From: Devosia lucknowensis
Lineage (GTDB): Bacteria; Pseudomonadota; Alphaproteobacteria; Rhizobiales; Devosiaceae
Direction of reading: 5' to 3'
DNA: 64,000 nucleotides
Assembly (NCBI RefSeq): GCF_900177655.1
Contig: NZ_FXWK01000001.1
Coordinates: forward strand, 2,472,686-2,536,685
The notes beneath the pieces are model-generated. The model made no database searches. It was not told the DNA's origin and was given only the letters and a program-made list of their open reading frames with translations. Below, one piece after another: positions 11,384-19,348 of this stretch (its first letter is position 1; the number at the start of each line of letters is the position of its first letter). Position numbers and translations under genes: made by a program.

Positions 11384-12328
11384 TTAGGCTGCGAGCACCG
11401 CATCGACTTCGCCCCGGCTCGGCGGCTGGCATCCCTTGCGCCCGCAATTGATCCCGGCCACCACGGCGCCGAACCGCAGCATCTCGGCCAGCGCCTCGGC
11501 GTCCAGCGCAGCGAGCCCGCCCGGCTTCAGCGCCCCGGCTTCGGCCAGCCATGTCAGTATGCCCGCCATGAGGCTGTCGCCTGCCCCCACCGTGTCCCCG
11601 AAGACCGGCGGCGCGTAGATCGGCGCCACGGCTTCCCCGGCTGCGGTAAAGGCACGGCTTCCGTGCTCGCCCAGCGTCACCACCACCAGTTCACACCGCG
11701 GCCGCGCCAGCAGTTCTGCCGCATGCGCCTCGATGCTGGTCCCTGGCTTGAGCCAGTCGTGGTCCTCTTCCGAGAGCTTGACCACATGGGCTGTATCGAG
11801 GAAAGCCGAGAGCCGGCTGCGATAGCCCGCCTCGTCGTCGATCAGTTTGTCGCGCACATTGATGTCGATCGAGATCGTTGCGCCCCGCTCGACTGCTGCC
11901 GCGACCACGTCGGTCCAGATGGCGGCGTCGTCGGCGCGGATCGGGGAGAAGCCGCCGATCTGGTAAAGCGCGATCCGCTCCGGCAGCGCCGCGATCAGGC
12001 CCTCGCGGGTGAACGCGCGGTCGGCATGCCGCTCGAAGACGTAGGATGCCTGCATCTTCTCGTTAAAGGTCACGATCGCCTTGGTGGTCGGCTCCGGCAC
12101 GCGGTCTTTGAGCAACACCGCGACGCCCGCCTCCGCCAGCGGCTTGAGCAGCAGGTCGCCATACTGGTCCTGGCTGATCGGGCAGAGAAAACCCGTCGCG
12201 TTTCCCAGCTTGGAGAGGGCGATCGCGCAGTTGAAGGGTGATCCACCCGCCAGCGCCACGCGCTCGGCATCCGCAGCGGCCGAAACCGGCACCAGGTCAA
12301 TCAGGCTTTCGCCCCCAACTACGAACAT
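11384..12328 (-). CDS. PfkB-family carbohydrate kinase (fructokinase-like)
   Basis: A 314-residue ribokinase-fold sugar kinase. The N-terminal motif is [12 protein letters not shown], followed by the substrate-binding glycine stretch [17 protein letters not shown]. The C-terminal ATP/anion-hole signature [16 protein letters not shown] carries the catalytic Asp. The ATG at 12328 has GGGAGGGAC upstream; longer starts read into non-homologous sequence. The sugar is not fixed by sequence; fructose is the commonest for this group. It is divergent from rpsU and is followed by the cytochrome c gene on the same strand 76 bp away. Confidence 0.87.
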   Translation of the reverse strand: MFVVGGESLIDLVPVSAAADAERVALAGGSPFNCAIALSKLGNATGFLCPISQDQYGDLLLKPLAEAGVAVLLKDRVPEPTTKAIVTFNEKMQASYVFERHADRAFTREGLIAALPERIALYQIGGFSPIRADDAAIWTDVVAAAVERGATISIDINVRDKLIDDEAGYRSRLSAFLDTAHVVKLSEEDHDWLKPGTSIEAHAAELLARPRCELVVVTLGEHGSRAFTAAGEAVAPIYAPPVFGDTVGAGDSLMAGILTWLAEAGALKPGGLAALDAEALAEMLRFGAVVAGINCGRKGCQPPSRGEVDAVLAA

Positions 12329-12471
12329 GCGTCCCTCCCGAGTGCTGCGCTGGCCGCTGCATAGCACTTTCGGATCACTTGTCACCATCGGCCTCTTTAT
12401 GCACGCCGGGGATTTGGTCTCGGCGGCCAAAGCTGCTACACCCTCCCCGGGCAGCGGCAGCGTTGCTTCCG

Positions 12472-12491
12472 TCCGGGCTATGGGGCCCGGA
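12472..12491 (+). promoter_or_regulatory. hairpin in the rpsU leader
   Basis: TCCGGGC, a 6-nt loop, then GCCCGGA: a perfect 7-bp stem ending 7 bp before the ATG at 12499. No T-run follows, so it is not a normal terminator. It could be a leader structure controlling S21 translation. Confidence 0.4.
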
Positions 12492-12498
12492 ACGCACT

Positions 12499-12774
12499 AT
12501 GTTAGGAAAGTTTTTGCAGGTTCAGGTACGCGACAACAATGTCGATCAGGCCCTTCGGGTCCTCAAGAAGCGCCTCCAGCGCGAAGGCGTGTTCCGGGAG
12601 ATGAAACTCCGGAAGTATTTCGAAAAACCCTCTGAAGAACGTGTCCGGCGCAAGGCCGAAGCCGTGCGGCGCAGCCGCAAGGCGGCGCGCAAGCAGGCGA
12701 TCCGCGAAGGCCTGATCGCCGCGCCCAAGCGCCCCGAGCGCACCTTCGGCAGTCGCCCCGGCGGCGCTCGCTAG
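12499..12774 (+). CDS. rpsU: 30S ribosomal protein S21
   Basis: S21 is a small basic protein of the 30S subunit that helps in initiation. The body [20 protein letters not shown], then [20 protein letters not shown] is a full match to the alphaproteobacterial family, followed by a long Arg/Lys-rich tail. Two starts are possible: ATG 12499, with no good ribosome site, or TTG 12514, with AGGAAAG just upstream, giving the usual MQVxVRDNN N-terminus. I list the ATG, but the TTG looks more likely. The tail (about 85-91 residues in total) is somewhat long for the family. Confidence 0.92.
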   Translation: MLGKFLQVQVRDNNVDQALRVLKKRLQREGVFREMKLRKYFEKPSEERVRRKAEAVRRSRKAARKQAIREGLIAAPKRPERTFGSRPGGAR

Positions 12775-12778
12775 CGTT

Positions 12779-13036
12779 TCAGGCTCTTCGGCCGGGCCGC
12801 CTGGCCTGGCCGAGCGCCTCGAGGCGCGCATGCATCCGCCGGATCTGGCCCGGACCGAAATCCGCTGCGCCGATTCGCAGCGATGCGCCCCTCAGGCTCA
12901 CCGGCGCGGCCTGCTCCATGGCAAAGCGCACCGCGCGTGCAGCAGTCCCGAAATGACGGCCGCCCAAAGCCTGTGCGGTGGTGACGTCGCTGCCCAGGAA
13001 CAATTCCCCGGGCGCGCTCAAGATATCGAAATTCAT
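12779..13036 (-). CDS. small conserved hypothetical protein
   Basis: An 85-residue protein beginning MNFDILSAPGELFLGSD with a basic C-terminus (RRMHARLEALGQARRPGRRA). I do not recognise a named domain. The ATG at 13036 gives a well-formed N-terminus; an AGAAAGAC lies upstream as a weak ribosome site. It converges on rpsU with 4 bp between the genes. There is no signal peptide, membrane segment or cysteine motif. Proteins of this look are common as uncharacterised genes in rhizobia. Confidence 0.6.
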   Translation of the reverse strand: MNFDILSAPGELFLGSDVTTAQALGGRHFGTAARAVRFAMEQAAPVSLRGASLRIGAADFGPGQIRRMHARLEALGQARRPGRRA

Positions 13037-13201
13037 TGTGTTATGGTCTTTCTGCCGGCACTCCGGCCGGTCTTCGGCGCAAGGCGCGCCAGGGGATGAT
13101 CCGCGCCACATTGGGCGCCCCGATCTCCCGGTAACGATGATGATTGCCAGCGATTTCCAGCCAACCTGCCTGCCAGCGCTGACGCGTGACGAAGCCGGCT
13201 G

Positions 13202-13456
13202 CTAGCGCTTGCTGATGGCGATGGTGAAGGCGGTTTCGTTTTCGGCCAGCGCCGTTTTGGTGGCGGAACTGGGGGCAAGGTCGCCCTCTTCCACCACCCG
13301 CTCGATGTTTTCGCCCAGCGATTTGACCCGGTACAGCACCGGCCCGCGTTCATGCGGAAGGCAGGTGATGACCTCGCACGGCCCCGACGGACGGTTGCTG
13401 AGGCGCGGTGCGGAGCGCAGTTCCAGCATCTGGCCGGCTGTGTAACGGTGCGACAT
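13202..13456 (-). CDS. small conserved hypothetical protein
   Basis: An 84-residue protein starting MSHRYTAGQMLELRSAPRLS, with a middle part (CEVITCLPHERGPVLYRVKS) that resembles a short beta-barrel fold in which a binding loop is followed by a reading-out strand. The start at 13456 is supported by GGAAGGAG at ideal spacing. No named family is recognised. It is encoded on the same strand as its 85-residue neighbour, 165 bp upstream of it; they are not similar to each other. Function unknown. Confidence 0.65.
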   Translation of the reverse strand: MSHRYTAGQMLELRSAPRLSNRPSGPCEVITCLPHERGPVLYRVKSLGENIERVVEEGDLAPSSATKTALAENETAFTIAISKR

Positions 13457-13709
13457 GGTCTGCTCCTTCCGACGGTACCGACGCCTTGAAGGCGTCTCCG
13501 GGACTGATCTCGGCTCGAAGCAATGGCAAACGAGCAGGTTTCCCCTGCGCATCATGCATCAGGGGTCTATACGTTCGCAGGTTCGGAAGGAAAGCCATGC
13601 AACCGGCTATGCCGGAAGGATCAGGTCGCCAACAGGGGCAGAAAACGTAGGGTGATCATCTACCCCAATCGTGGTGGAGTCAAGGCAAGCGCCAATTCGC
13701 CCGGAAATC

Positions 13710-15332
13710 TCAGCTCCGCAGCCCTGGCGCTTCCTGCCCCGTCGCCTGCACATATTCCGTATAGCCCCCGCCATAGGCATGCACGCCCTCCGGCGTCAGT
13801 TCCAGCACGCGGTTGGAGAGCGCGGCGAGGAAATGCCGGTCGTGGCTGACGAACAGCATGGTCCCCTCGAAATTCGAGAGCGCCTCGATCAGCATCTGCT
13901 TGGTCTGGATGTCGAGGTGGTTGGTCGGCTCGTCGAGCACCAGGAAGTTCGGCGGATCGAAGAGGATCAGCGCCATGGCGAGGCGCGCCTTCTCGCCGCC
14001 CGACAGCACCCGGCACTTCTTCTCGATATCGTCGCCCGAAAAGCCGAAGGCGCCCGCCAGCGCCCGGATCGGCGCCTGCCCGGCCTGCGGGAACGTGCTT
14101 TCCAGCATTTGGAAGATCGTCAGGTCGCCGTCGATCACGTCCATGGCGTGCTGGGCGAAATACCCCATCTTGACGCTGGGCCCGCGGCTGACCGCGCCGG
14201 CATCGGGCTCCGAGGTTCCGGCCACCAGCTTGAGCAGCGTCGATTTGCCCGCGCCGTTGACGCCCAGGATGCACCAGCGCTCGCGCCGCCGTACGTGAAA
14301 GTCCAGCCCGTCATAGATCGTGCGGCTGCCATAGGCCTTCCTGACGCCCTCGATCCGCACGATGTCCTCGCCCGAGCGCGGCGCCGGGCGAAATTCGAAC
14401 ACCACCGTCTGCCGCCGCTTGGGCGGCTCCACCCGGTCGATCTTGTCGAGCTTCTTGACCCGGCTCTGCACCTGCGCCGCGTGGCTGGCGCGCGCCTTGA
14501 ACCGCTCGATAAAGGCGATTTCCTTGGCCAGCATGGCCTGCTGGCGCTCGAATTGCGCCTGCTGGTTGCGGTCGGAAATCTCGCGCTGGCCCTGGTAGAA
14601 TTCATAATCGCCGGTATAGCTCGTCAGCGTGCCCGCATCGATCTCGAGGATCTTGTTGACGATCCGGTTCATGAACTCGCGGTCATGCGAGGTCATCAGC
14701 AGCGCGCCGGTATAGGTCTTTAGAAAGTTTTCCAGCCAGATCAGGCTTTCGAGGTCGAGATGGTTGCTCGGTTCGTCGAGCAGCAGCACGTCGGGCTTCA
14801 TCAGGAGGATGCGCGCCAGCGCCACGCGCATCTTCCATCCGCCCGAGAGCGCACCCACGTCGCCATCCATCATTTCGGGCGAAAACCCGAGGCCATCGAG
14901 CACTTCGCGGGCGCGCCCATCCAGCGAATAGCCGTCGAGCTCCTGGAACCGGCCCTGCACCTCGCCATAGCGCTCGATGATGGCGTCCATCTGGTTGGCC
15001 TTGTCGGGGTCGGCCATGTCGGCTTCGAGCACGGCCATCTCGGCCATCAGCTCGCTCACCGGCCCCGCCCCGTTCATCACCTCGGCGACGACGGGCCTGC
15101 CCTCCATGTCGCCCACATCTTGGCTGAAATAGCCGATCGACACCCCACGATCGACCGACACCTGGCCTTCATCGGGCTTTTCCTCGCCGGTGATCATGCG
15201 AAACAGCGTGGTCTTGCCCGCCCCGTTCGGCCCCACCAGCCCGATCTTCTCGCCCTTCTGCAGCGCGGCGCTCGCCTCGATGAAGACGATCTGCTTGCCG
15301 TTCTGCTTGGAAATGGATTCGAGACGGATCAT
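13710..15332 (-). CDS. ABC-F family ATP-binding protein
   Basis: A 540-residue protein with two ABC ATPase domains and no membrane segments, as in the ABC-F translation factors that act on the ribosome E site. Walker A motifs are GPNGAGKTT (residues 34-42) and GVNGAGKST (near 355). ABC signatures are LSGGWKMRVALAR and LSGGEKARLAMAL, and Walker B motifs are LLLDEPSNHLD and LVLDEPTNHLD. A charged linker (about 240-310) joins the domains, with the Arg/Lys-rich stretch expected for the PtIM. Its subtype (EttA, Uup, YbiT, YheS) is not decided by eye. Confidence 0.93.
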   Translation of the reverse strand: MIRLESISKQNGKQIVFIEASAALQKGEKIGLVGPNGAGKTTLFRMITGEEKPDEGQVSVDRGVSIGYFSQDVGDMEGRPVVAEVMNGAGPVSELMAEMAVLEADMADPDKANQMDAIIERYGEVQGRFQELDGYSLDGRAREVLDGLGFSPEMMDGDVGALSGGWKMRVALARILLMKPDVLLLDEPSNHLDLESLIWLENFLKTYTGALLMTSHDREFMNRIVNKILEIDAGTLTSYTGDYEFYQGQREISDRNQQAQFERQQAMLAKEIAFIERFKARASHAAQVQSRVKKLDKIDRVEPPKRRQTVVFEFRPAPRSGEDIVRIEGVRKAYGSRTIYDGLDFHVRRRERWCILGVNGAGKSTLLKLVAGTSEPDAGAVSRGPSVKMGYFAQHAMDVIDGDLTIFQMLESTFPQAGQAPIRALAGAFGFSGDDIEKKCRVLSGGEKARLAMALILFDPPNFLVLDEPTNHLDIQTKQMLIEALSNFEGTMLFVSHDRHFLAALSNRVLELTPEGVHAYGGGYTEYVQATGQEAPGLRS

Positions 15333-15366
15333 GAAACGTAGTGCCTGCTGAACGACCGGTCCTTCG

Positions 15367-15402
15367 CCCCTCCCCCTTCTTCAGGGGGAGGCAGGGTGGG
15401 GG
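15367..15402. repeat. palindromic intergenic repeat, family A copy 5
   Basis: CCCCTCCCCCTTCTTC, then AGGGGGAGGCAGGGTGGGGG. It lies 35 bp upstream of the ABC-F start. Confidence 0.75.
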
Positions 15403-15521
15403 CCCGGCCATGCGGTAAAAATCAGCCGCTCCTAAAGCATCCCCAGCCCATTCGAGCAACCCCGCCCGAAAGCCCTCAGCCATGCGACGGCCGGATACGG
15501 CGCTCCAGATAACACCGTGCC

Positions 15522-15544
15522 GCCCTCGGGCTGGACCCGAGGGC
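15522..15544. repeat. palindromic repeat, family B copy 2
   Basis: GCCCTCGGG, CTGGA, CCCGAGGGC: a 9-bp perfect stem. It shares its core with family B copy 1. Confidence 0.65.
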
Positions 15545-15588
15545 CTCTCAGCAAGCCCCAATGCCGGTTCGGTGCACCCCGATAGTGG

Positions 15589-15608
15589 CCCTCGGGTCAG
15601 GCCCGAGA
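15589..15608. repeat. palindromic repeat, family B copy 3
   Basis: CCCTCGGG, TCAGG, CCCGAGAG: an imperfect stem 45 bp from family B copy 2. Confidence 0.55.
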
Positions 15609-15652
15609 GCGGCGCCGCGTGTGGGGTAGCCTTCGAACACCATAGGCTGGAT

Positions 15653-15722
15653 CCCCCTCCCCCTTCTGCAGGGGGAGGTAGCGGCGCTAGGCCCAAAGGG
15701 CCGTAGCATAGCTAGGAGGGGG
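15653..15722. repeat. palindromic intergenic repeat, family A copy 6 (long form)
   Basis: CCCCTCCCCCTTCTGCAGGGGGAGG, an inner hairpin (GCCCAAAGGGC), then a GGAGGGGGT end. The right end runs into the 3' end of the AHSA1-domain gene and supplies its last codons and stop. Confidence 0.65.
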
Positions 15723-16461
15723 TTGCCGTCTCATACCGCTCGTCCCACCAGCCCTTCCACTGCGCTTCCAGCGCATCGAACTCACCCGCCGAAAGCCCAT
15801 AGGTCGTAATCAGCACCGACCCACCGCCGTTCGGCCGCTTGGGTGAAACACCCATGTCGCTGACCACGATCAGCCCATTGCCGAACTGCTCCACCACCAG
15901 CGCCGTCTGGAAATGCGTCGTGTACCAGACCAGTCCCCGCGCATTGTTCCCCGTCGACAGCGCCGCCGTGTACGGGCGCCCGGCCGTGTACGCCACCGGC
16001 CCATCCAGTCCGAGCTCTGCGCTGGGTTCGCCCACACCGGGCTTGGCGGCCCCCGAGAGATAGATCGTGCGCCGCTCCTCGCCCTCATGCAGTTCCAGCG
16101 CCAGCCGCAATTGCTGGAAAAAATTGACCCAGCCTTCGCGGATATCCTCGTAGACCCCGTCCCAGTCGAGCGGTGCGCCGCCCGATCGTATCATCCGCAA
16201 CCGTGTCCCGCCGGCCTCTTCCGTCAGCTCTATGGCATCGCTCGAGCCTTCCCATTCGCCGAACTGCACCACGCGCCGCGCCGCGTCCGCTTCCGCATGG
16301 TCGAGGAAGATGAATTTGATCTCCTCGGCAAGGCTCGGCGCGTCCCACCCGAACCAGGTTTCGATCAGTTTGGGATCCCGCAGTGCCTCCCAGACGCTCT
16401 CGATGGGCGCGGCAATGGTGATATCGACCACGACCTGTCTCGTGTCCGGCGTCTCGCTCAT
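15712..16461 (-). CDS. SRPBCC (AHSA1-like) domain protein
   Basis: A 249-residue protein with an N-terminal START/Bet v1-like fold: VVVDITIAAPIESVWEALRD, then LIETWFGWDAP, and GWVNFFQQLRLALE in its last helix (about 1-125). The C-terminal ~120 residues look like a second, more divergent copy of the fold (SDMGVSPKRPNGGGSVLITT). GAGGAG lies before the ATG at 16461. It follows an ArsR-like regulator by 10 bp, the usual pairing for AHSA1 proteins in rhizobia. Its ligand is unknown. The last codons and the stop lie inside a family A repeat. Confidence 0.8.
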   Translation of the reverse strand: MSETPDTRQVVVDITIAAPIESVWEALRDPKLIETWFGWDAPSLAEEIKFIFLDHAEADAARRVVQFGEWEGSSDAIELTEEAGGTRLRMIRSGGAPLDWDGVYEDIREGWVNFFQQLRLALELHEGEERRTIYLSGAAKPGVGEPSAELGLDGPVAYTAGRPYTAALSTGNNARGLVWYTTHFQTALVVEQFGNGLIVVSDMGVSPKRPNGGGSVLITTYGLSAGEFDALEAQWKGWWDERYETATPS

Positions 16462-16471
16462 GGCACTCTCC

Positions 16472-17068
16472 TCAATTGATCGGCTTGGTTTTGCTGTCGG
16501 CGACGGCCGGATGCGCTGCGGCCGTCAGGTGATAGCGGCGCCTTCCGGCGCCTTGCGGATATCGTGCCGCCACGGCCGCGACCGCCTCGCTGAGTGCGGC
16601 AGCGAAATCCTCGAAATCGTGTGGCTGCTCAAAGCCGACATCGGCCTCTATTGTCAGCGTCAGCAGCCGCGCGCCAGCTGCCTCGGCCGCGCCCCGCATG
16701 CGGGTCACCTCGCGCACGATGTCGCCTGCCACAGCAACCAGGTGTTCCGCGGCGTACCGGTCCTGGGCGTCCACCTCTTTGCGGCCCAGCAGCGCCGGGT
16801 CGAGCACGAAGGCATCCGCCGATGCGACGAGCACCCGCTCGACGAAACCGCGGCGCTTGCGCTCCTCCACCAGTCGCACCAGTCCGGCGGCTTCGAGGGC
16901 CCGCAGGTGGTAGCCCAGCTGCTGGCGGGACATGTCGAGACGCTTGGCCAGGCTGCTGGCCGAGCCTGGCTCGCGCAAGGCATCCAGCAAGCGTCGCTTG
17001 ATCGGCGAGAGCACCATCATGGCGCGCGCGGCATCATCGATCAGGCGGGTCGGTTCGGATGCAGTCAT
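16472..17068 (-). CDS. ArsR-like winged helix transcriptional regulator
   Basis: A 198-residue regulator with an N-terminal winged helix (about 15-85): LSPIKRRLLDALREPGSASS, then LAKRLDMSRQQLGYHLRALE and AAGLVRLVEERKRRGFVER. The C-terminal half is helical with no metal-binding cysteines, so it is not a metal sensor. A 24-bp inverted repeat 13 bp upstream of the ATG is its likely operator. It heads an operon with the AHSA1-domain gene and is divergent from the TRAP transporter genes. Confidence 0.85.
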   Translation of the reverse strand: MTASEPTRLIDDAARAMMVLSPIKRRLLDALREPGSASSLAKRLDMSRQQLGYHLRALEAAGLVRLVEERKRRGFVERVLVASADAFVLDPALLGRKEVDAQDRYAAEHLVAVAGDIVREVTRMRGAAEAAGARLLTLTIEADVGFEQPHDFEDFAAALSEAVAAVAARYPQGAGRRRYHLTAAAHPAVADSKTKPIN

Positions 17069-17081
17069 GGCCCAAGGCTAG

Positions 17082-17105
17082 AATTGACAATTATATTTGT
17101 CAATT
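17082..17105. promoter_or_regulatory. inverted repeat AATTGACAA-N6-TTGTCAATT (operator of ArsR-like regulator)
   Basis: Perfect 9-bp arms separated by TTATAT, just upstream of the regulator start. The AT-rich centre probably overlaps the promoter, so binding would repress the operon (inference). It may also affect the divergent TRAP genes. Confidence 0.7.
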
Positions 17106-17231
17106 AACAACGAGGGTGAGCGTGGTCATCGCCGGACGATATCGTGTTGACCGGCCGGAAGGATGATGGTCAATCTTTTCAAGGGAGAAAGCGGCGCCGG
17201 GGAGCGCTGCAAGCATGAGGGGAGGCGATCC

Positions 17232-17795
17232 GTGCAGGGTTTAGCCGCGCTGGTCAAAGGTATCAGCGCTATCAACTGGCTTGTGGGCCAGATCTTGTCT
17301 TGGCTGGCATTGGCCTGTGTTCTGGTCTGCTTCACCGTCGTGGTGCAGCGCTACTTCTTCAACACCTCGACGCTTTGGGTACAGGATCTCTATGTCTGGG
17401 TCGGAGGCGCCATGTTCACGGGCGTCGCCGGTTTCGCGCTCCTGCGTGACGATCATGTTCGTGTCGACATTTTCTACCGCCCGTCTTCGGTCAGGCGCAA
17501 AGCCATGGCCGATCTCTTCGGCGTGGTCGTGTTCCTTCTCCCTTTCATGTATGTCGTCATTCGCTACTGCTATCCGGCGGTGGCGCGCTCCTGGGGCTTT
17601 TACGAGGGCTCCTCGAATATCGGGGGCATGCCGGGGCTGTTCATCCTCAAGGGCTTCATAATCGCCTTTGCCGTGCTGGTCGGCCTTCAGGGCATAGCCA
17701 TGGCAGCACGCGCCATTCTGGTTCTCGCCAACCGCGAGGAACTCCTGCCGCCAGACCTCCGCTATAAGACAGACGACGCAAGGGAAGCGCACTGA
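17232..17795 (+). CDS. TRAP transporter small membrane subunit (DctQ family)
   Basis: A 187-residue protein with four membrane helices (about 15-35, 55-75, 95-115, 145-165). This is the small permease subunit of a tripartite ATP-independent transporter. The GTG at 17232 is chosen because AGGGGAGG lies 7 bp upstream; an ATG at 17163 would add 23 non-conserved residues. The conserved NTSTLWVQDLYVWVGGAMF region is visible. It overlaps the large subunit gene by one base (TGATG), so they are cotranslated. Confidence 0.88.
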   Translation: MQGLAALVKGISAINWLVGQILSWLALACVLVCFTVVVQRYFFNTSTLWVQDLYVWVGGAMFTGVAGFALLRDDHVRVDIFYRPSSVRRKAMADLFGVVVFLLPFMYVVIRYCYPAVARSWGFYEGSSNIGGMPGLFILKGFIIAFAVLVGLQGIAMAARAILVLANREELLPPDLRYKTDDAREAH

Positions 17796-19183
17796 TGGAT
17801 CCCGTCCTTATCGGCGAGATTCTCGCCGCCCTGATGTTCGTGGGCGTCATCGGCGTCCTCATGCTCGGTTTCCCGGTCGCCTTTTCGCTGGCCGGCACGG
17901 CCATTCTCTTTGGCCTCGTCGGATGGTGGCTGGGCGTCTATGACCCCTCCAACTATGGCTCGCTGGCCGGGCGCTATATCGGCCTCATGACCAACGAAGT
18001 CCTGGTGGCGGTGCCGCTGTTCGTGTTCATGGGCGTAATGCTCGAACGCTCGGGAATTGCCGAGCAACTTCTGCTCACCATGGGCAAGCTGTTCGGCAAT
18101 TTGCGGGGCGGACTTGCCTTGTCGGTGATTGTCGTCGGTGCGTTGCTCGCCGCCTCCACCGGCGTGGTCGGCGCCACCGTCGTTACCATGGGCCTGATTT
18201 CGCTGCCTGCCATGCTGCGTGCCGGCTACGATCCCAAGCTTGCGACCGGCGTCATCTGCGCTTCGGGCACCCTGGGTCAGATCATACCGCCTTCCACGGT
18301 GCTGATTTTCATGGGCGACATGCTCTCGGGCATCAATGCCCAGGTGCAGATGGAAAAGGGCAACTTTGCCCCCGAACCCGTTTCGGTCGGCGCCCTGTTT
18401 GCAGGTGCCATCATTCCTGGCCTGCTGCTGGTTTCGCTCTACGCGATCTTCGTCATCGTCAAGGCCTGGCTCGACCCCAAGTCTGCGCCAGCAACGCCGG
18501 TGCCCGAAACCGAAAAGGCATCGCTCTGGCGTGAGGTGGTCGTGGCGCTTATTCCGCCACTACTCCTCATCATTGCCGTGCTCGGCTCCATCCTGGCCGG
18601 CATCGCCACCCCAACCGAGGCTGCCTCGGTCGGCTCGGTTGGCGCGCTGCTGCTCTCGCTGCTGCGTGGCAAGCTCACCCTGGGTATTCTCCGCCAGGCC
18701 GTCATCTCCACCGCCACCATCACCTCCATGGTGTTCATCATCCTTTTCGGCGCGGCGGTGTTCTCCATCGTCTTCCGCATGATGGGCGGCGATAACCTGG
18801 TGCACGAATTCCTGTCGTCCATGCCGGGCGGCGCCGTTGGAGCCATCATCATCGTGATGCTGGTGATGTTTCTGCTGGGCTTCATCCTCGACACCTTTGA
18901 AATCATCTTCATCGTCATCCCGATAACGGCCCCGGTGCTCCTGGCGCTCGATGTCAATCCGATCTGGCTTGGGGTGATGGTGGGGGTGAACCTTCAGACC
19001 AGCTTCCTGACCCCGCCATTCGGCTTCGCCCTGTTCTATCTGCGCGGCGTTGCCCCTTCGCGCATTACCACGGGCATGATCTACAAGGGCGTCGTGCCCT
19101 TCGTGATCCTGCAGATCGTCGCCCTGATCACGCTGTTCTTCTTCCCGCAGTTGATCACCTGGCTGCCCGGCGTGCTTTACTGA
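17795..19183 (+). CDS. TRAP transporter large permease subunit (DctM family)
   Basis: A 462-residue integral membrane protein with about 12 helices. It has the family motifs LAASTGVVGATVVTMGLISLP, GTLGQIIPPSTVLIFMGDML, and a C-terminal LDTFEIIFIVIPITAP, then TPPFGFALFYLRGVAP. It forms the Na+- or H+-coupled channel with the DctQ-type subunit. A ~45-residue insert between helices (about 180-250) is common in the mannitol/2-oxoacid group. The periplasmic subunit gene is convergent just downstream. Substrate is inferred from that subunit. Confidence 0.93.
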   Translation: MDPVLIGEILAALMFVGVIGVLMLGFPVAFSLAGTAILFGLVGWWLGVYDPSNYGSLAGRYIGLMTNEVLVAVPLFVFMGVMLERSGIAEQLLLTMGKLFGNLRGGLALSVIVVGALLAASTGVVGATVVTMGLISLPAMLRAGYDPKLATGVICASGTLGQIIPPSTVLIFMGDMLSGINAQVQMEKGNFAPEPVSVGALFAGAIIPGLLLVSLYAIFVIVKAWLDPKSAPATPVPETEKASLWREVVVALIPPLLLIIAVLGSILAGIATPTEAASVGSVGALLLSLLRGKLTLGILRQAVISTATITSMVFIILFGAAVFSIVFRMMGGDNLVHEFLSSMPGGAVGAIIIVMLVMFLLGFILDTFEIIFIVIPITAPVLLALDVNPIWLGVMVGVNLQTSFLTPPFGFALFYLRGVAPSRITTGMIYKGVVPFVILQIVALITLFFFPQLITWLPGVLY

Positions 19184-19206
19184 CTTCGAAGACGGTTCGC
19201 GCAGCG

Positions 19207-19273
19207 AATATGCGGCTCCAGTGGAGCCGCATAAGTCGAGAAGGCCATGAGAGCTACGCTCGAATGGCAGCCA
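19207..19273. repeat. dispersed repeat, family D copy 1 (hairpin plus conserved tail)
   Basis: TATGCGGCTCC, AGT, GGAGCCGCATA (11-bp perfect stem at 19209-19233), followed by a tail (to ~19273) that matches the tail after a hairpin at 23655-23679. The stem sequences differ but both stay paired. Confidence 0.6.
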
Positions 19274-19302
19274 GCCGAACGGTAGCAGAGAATGAAAACA
19301 AA

Positions 19303-19326
19303 AAGCCCGGGCCTCAGCCCGGGCTT
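19303..19326 (-). terminator. rho-independent terminator of the TRAP binding-protein gene
   Basis: AAGCCCGGGC, CTCA, GCCCGGGCTT. Read on the minus strand, the stem is followed by a TTTTTG run, so it ends the minus-strand binding-protein gene. It may also stop dctM from the other side. Confidence 0.85.
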
Positions 19327-19348
19327 CTTCGTGCGGTCGATAGTTCGC

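Larger units (their letters stand above)
15333..15711. other. gene-free interval with clustered palindromic repeats
   Basis: No gene is seen in these 379 bp. They hold the promoter side of the ABC-F gene and two repeat families: family A copies 5 and 6 at the edges and two family B palindromes between them. Confidence 0.7.

Noticed and set aside
13457..13709. Possible small RNA gene between the 84-residue protein and the ABC-F gene
   Set aside because: No strong hairpin with a T-run and no known RNA pattern was found.
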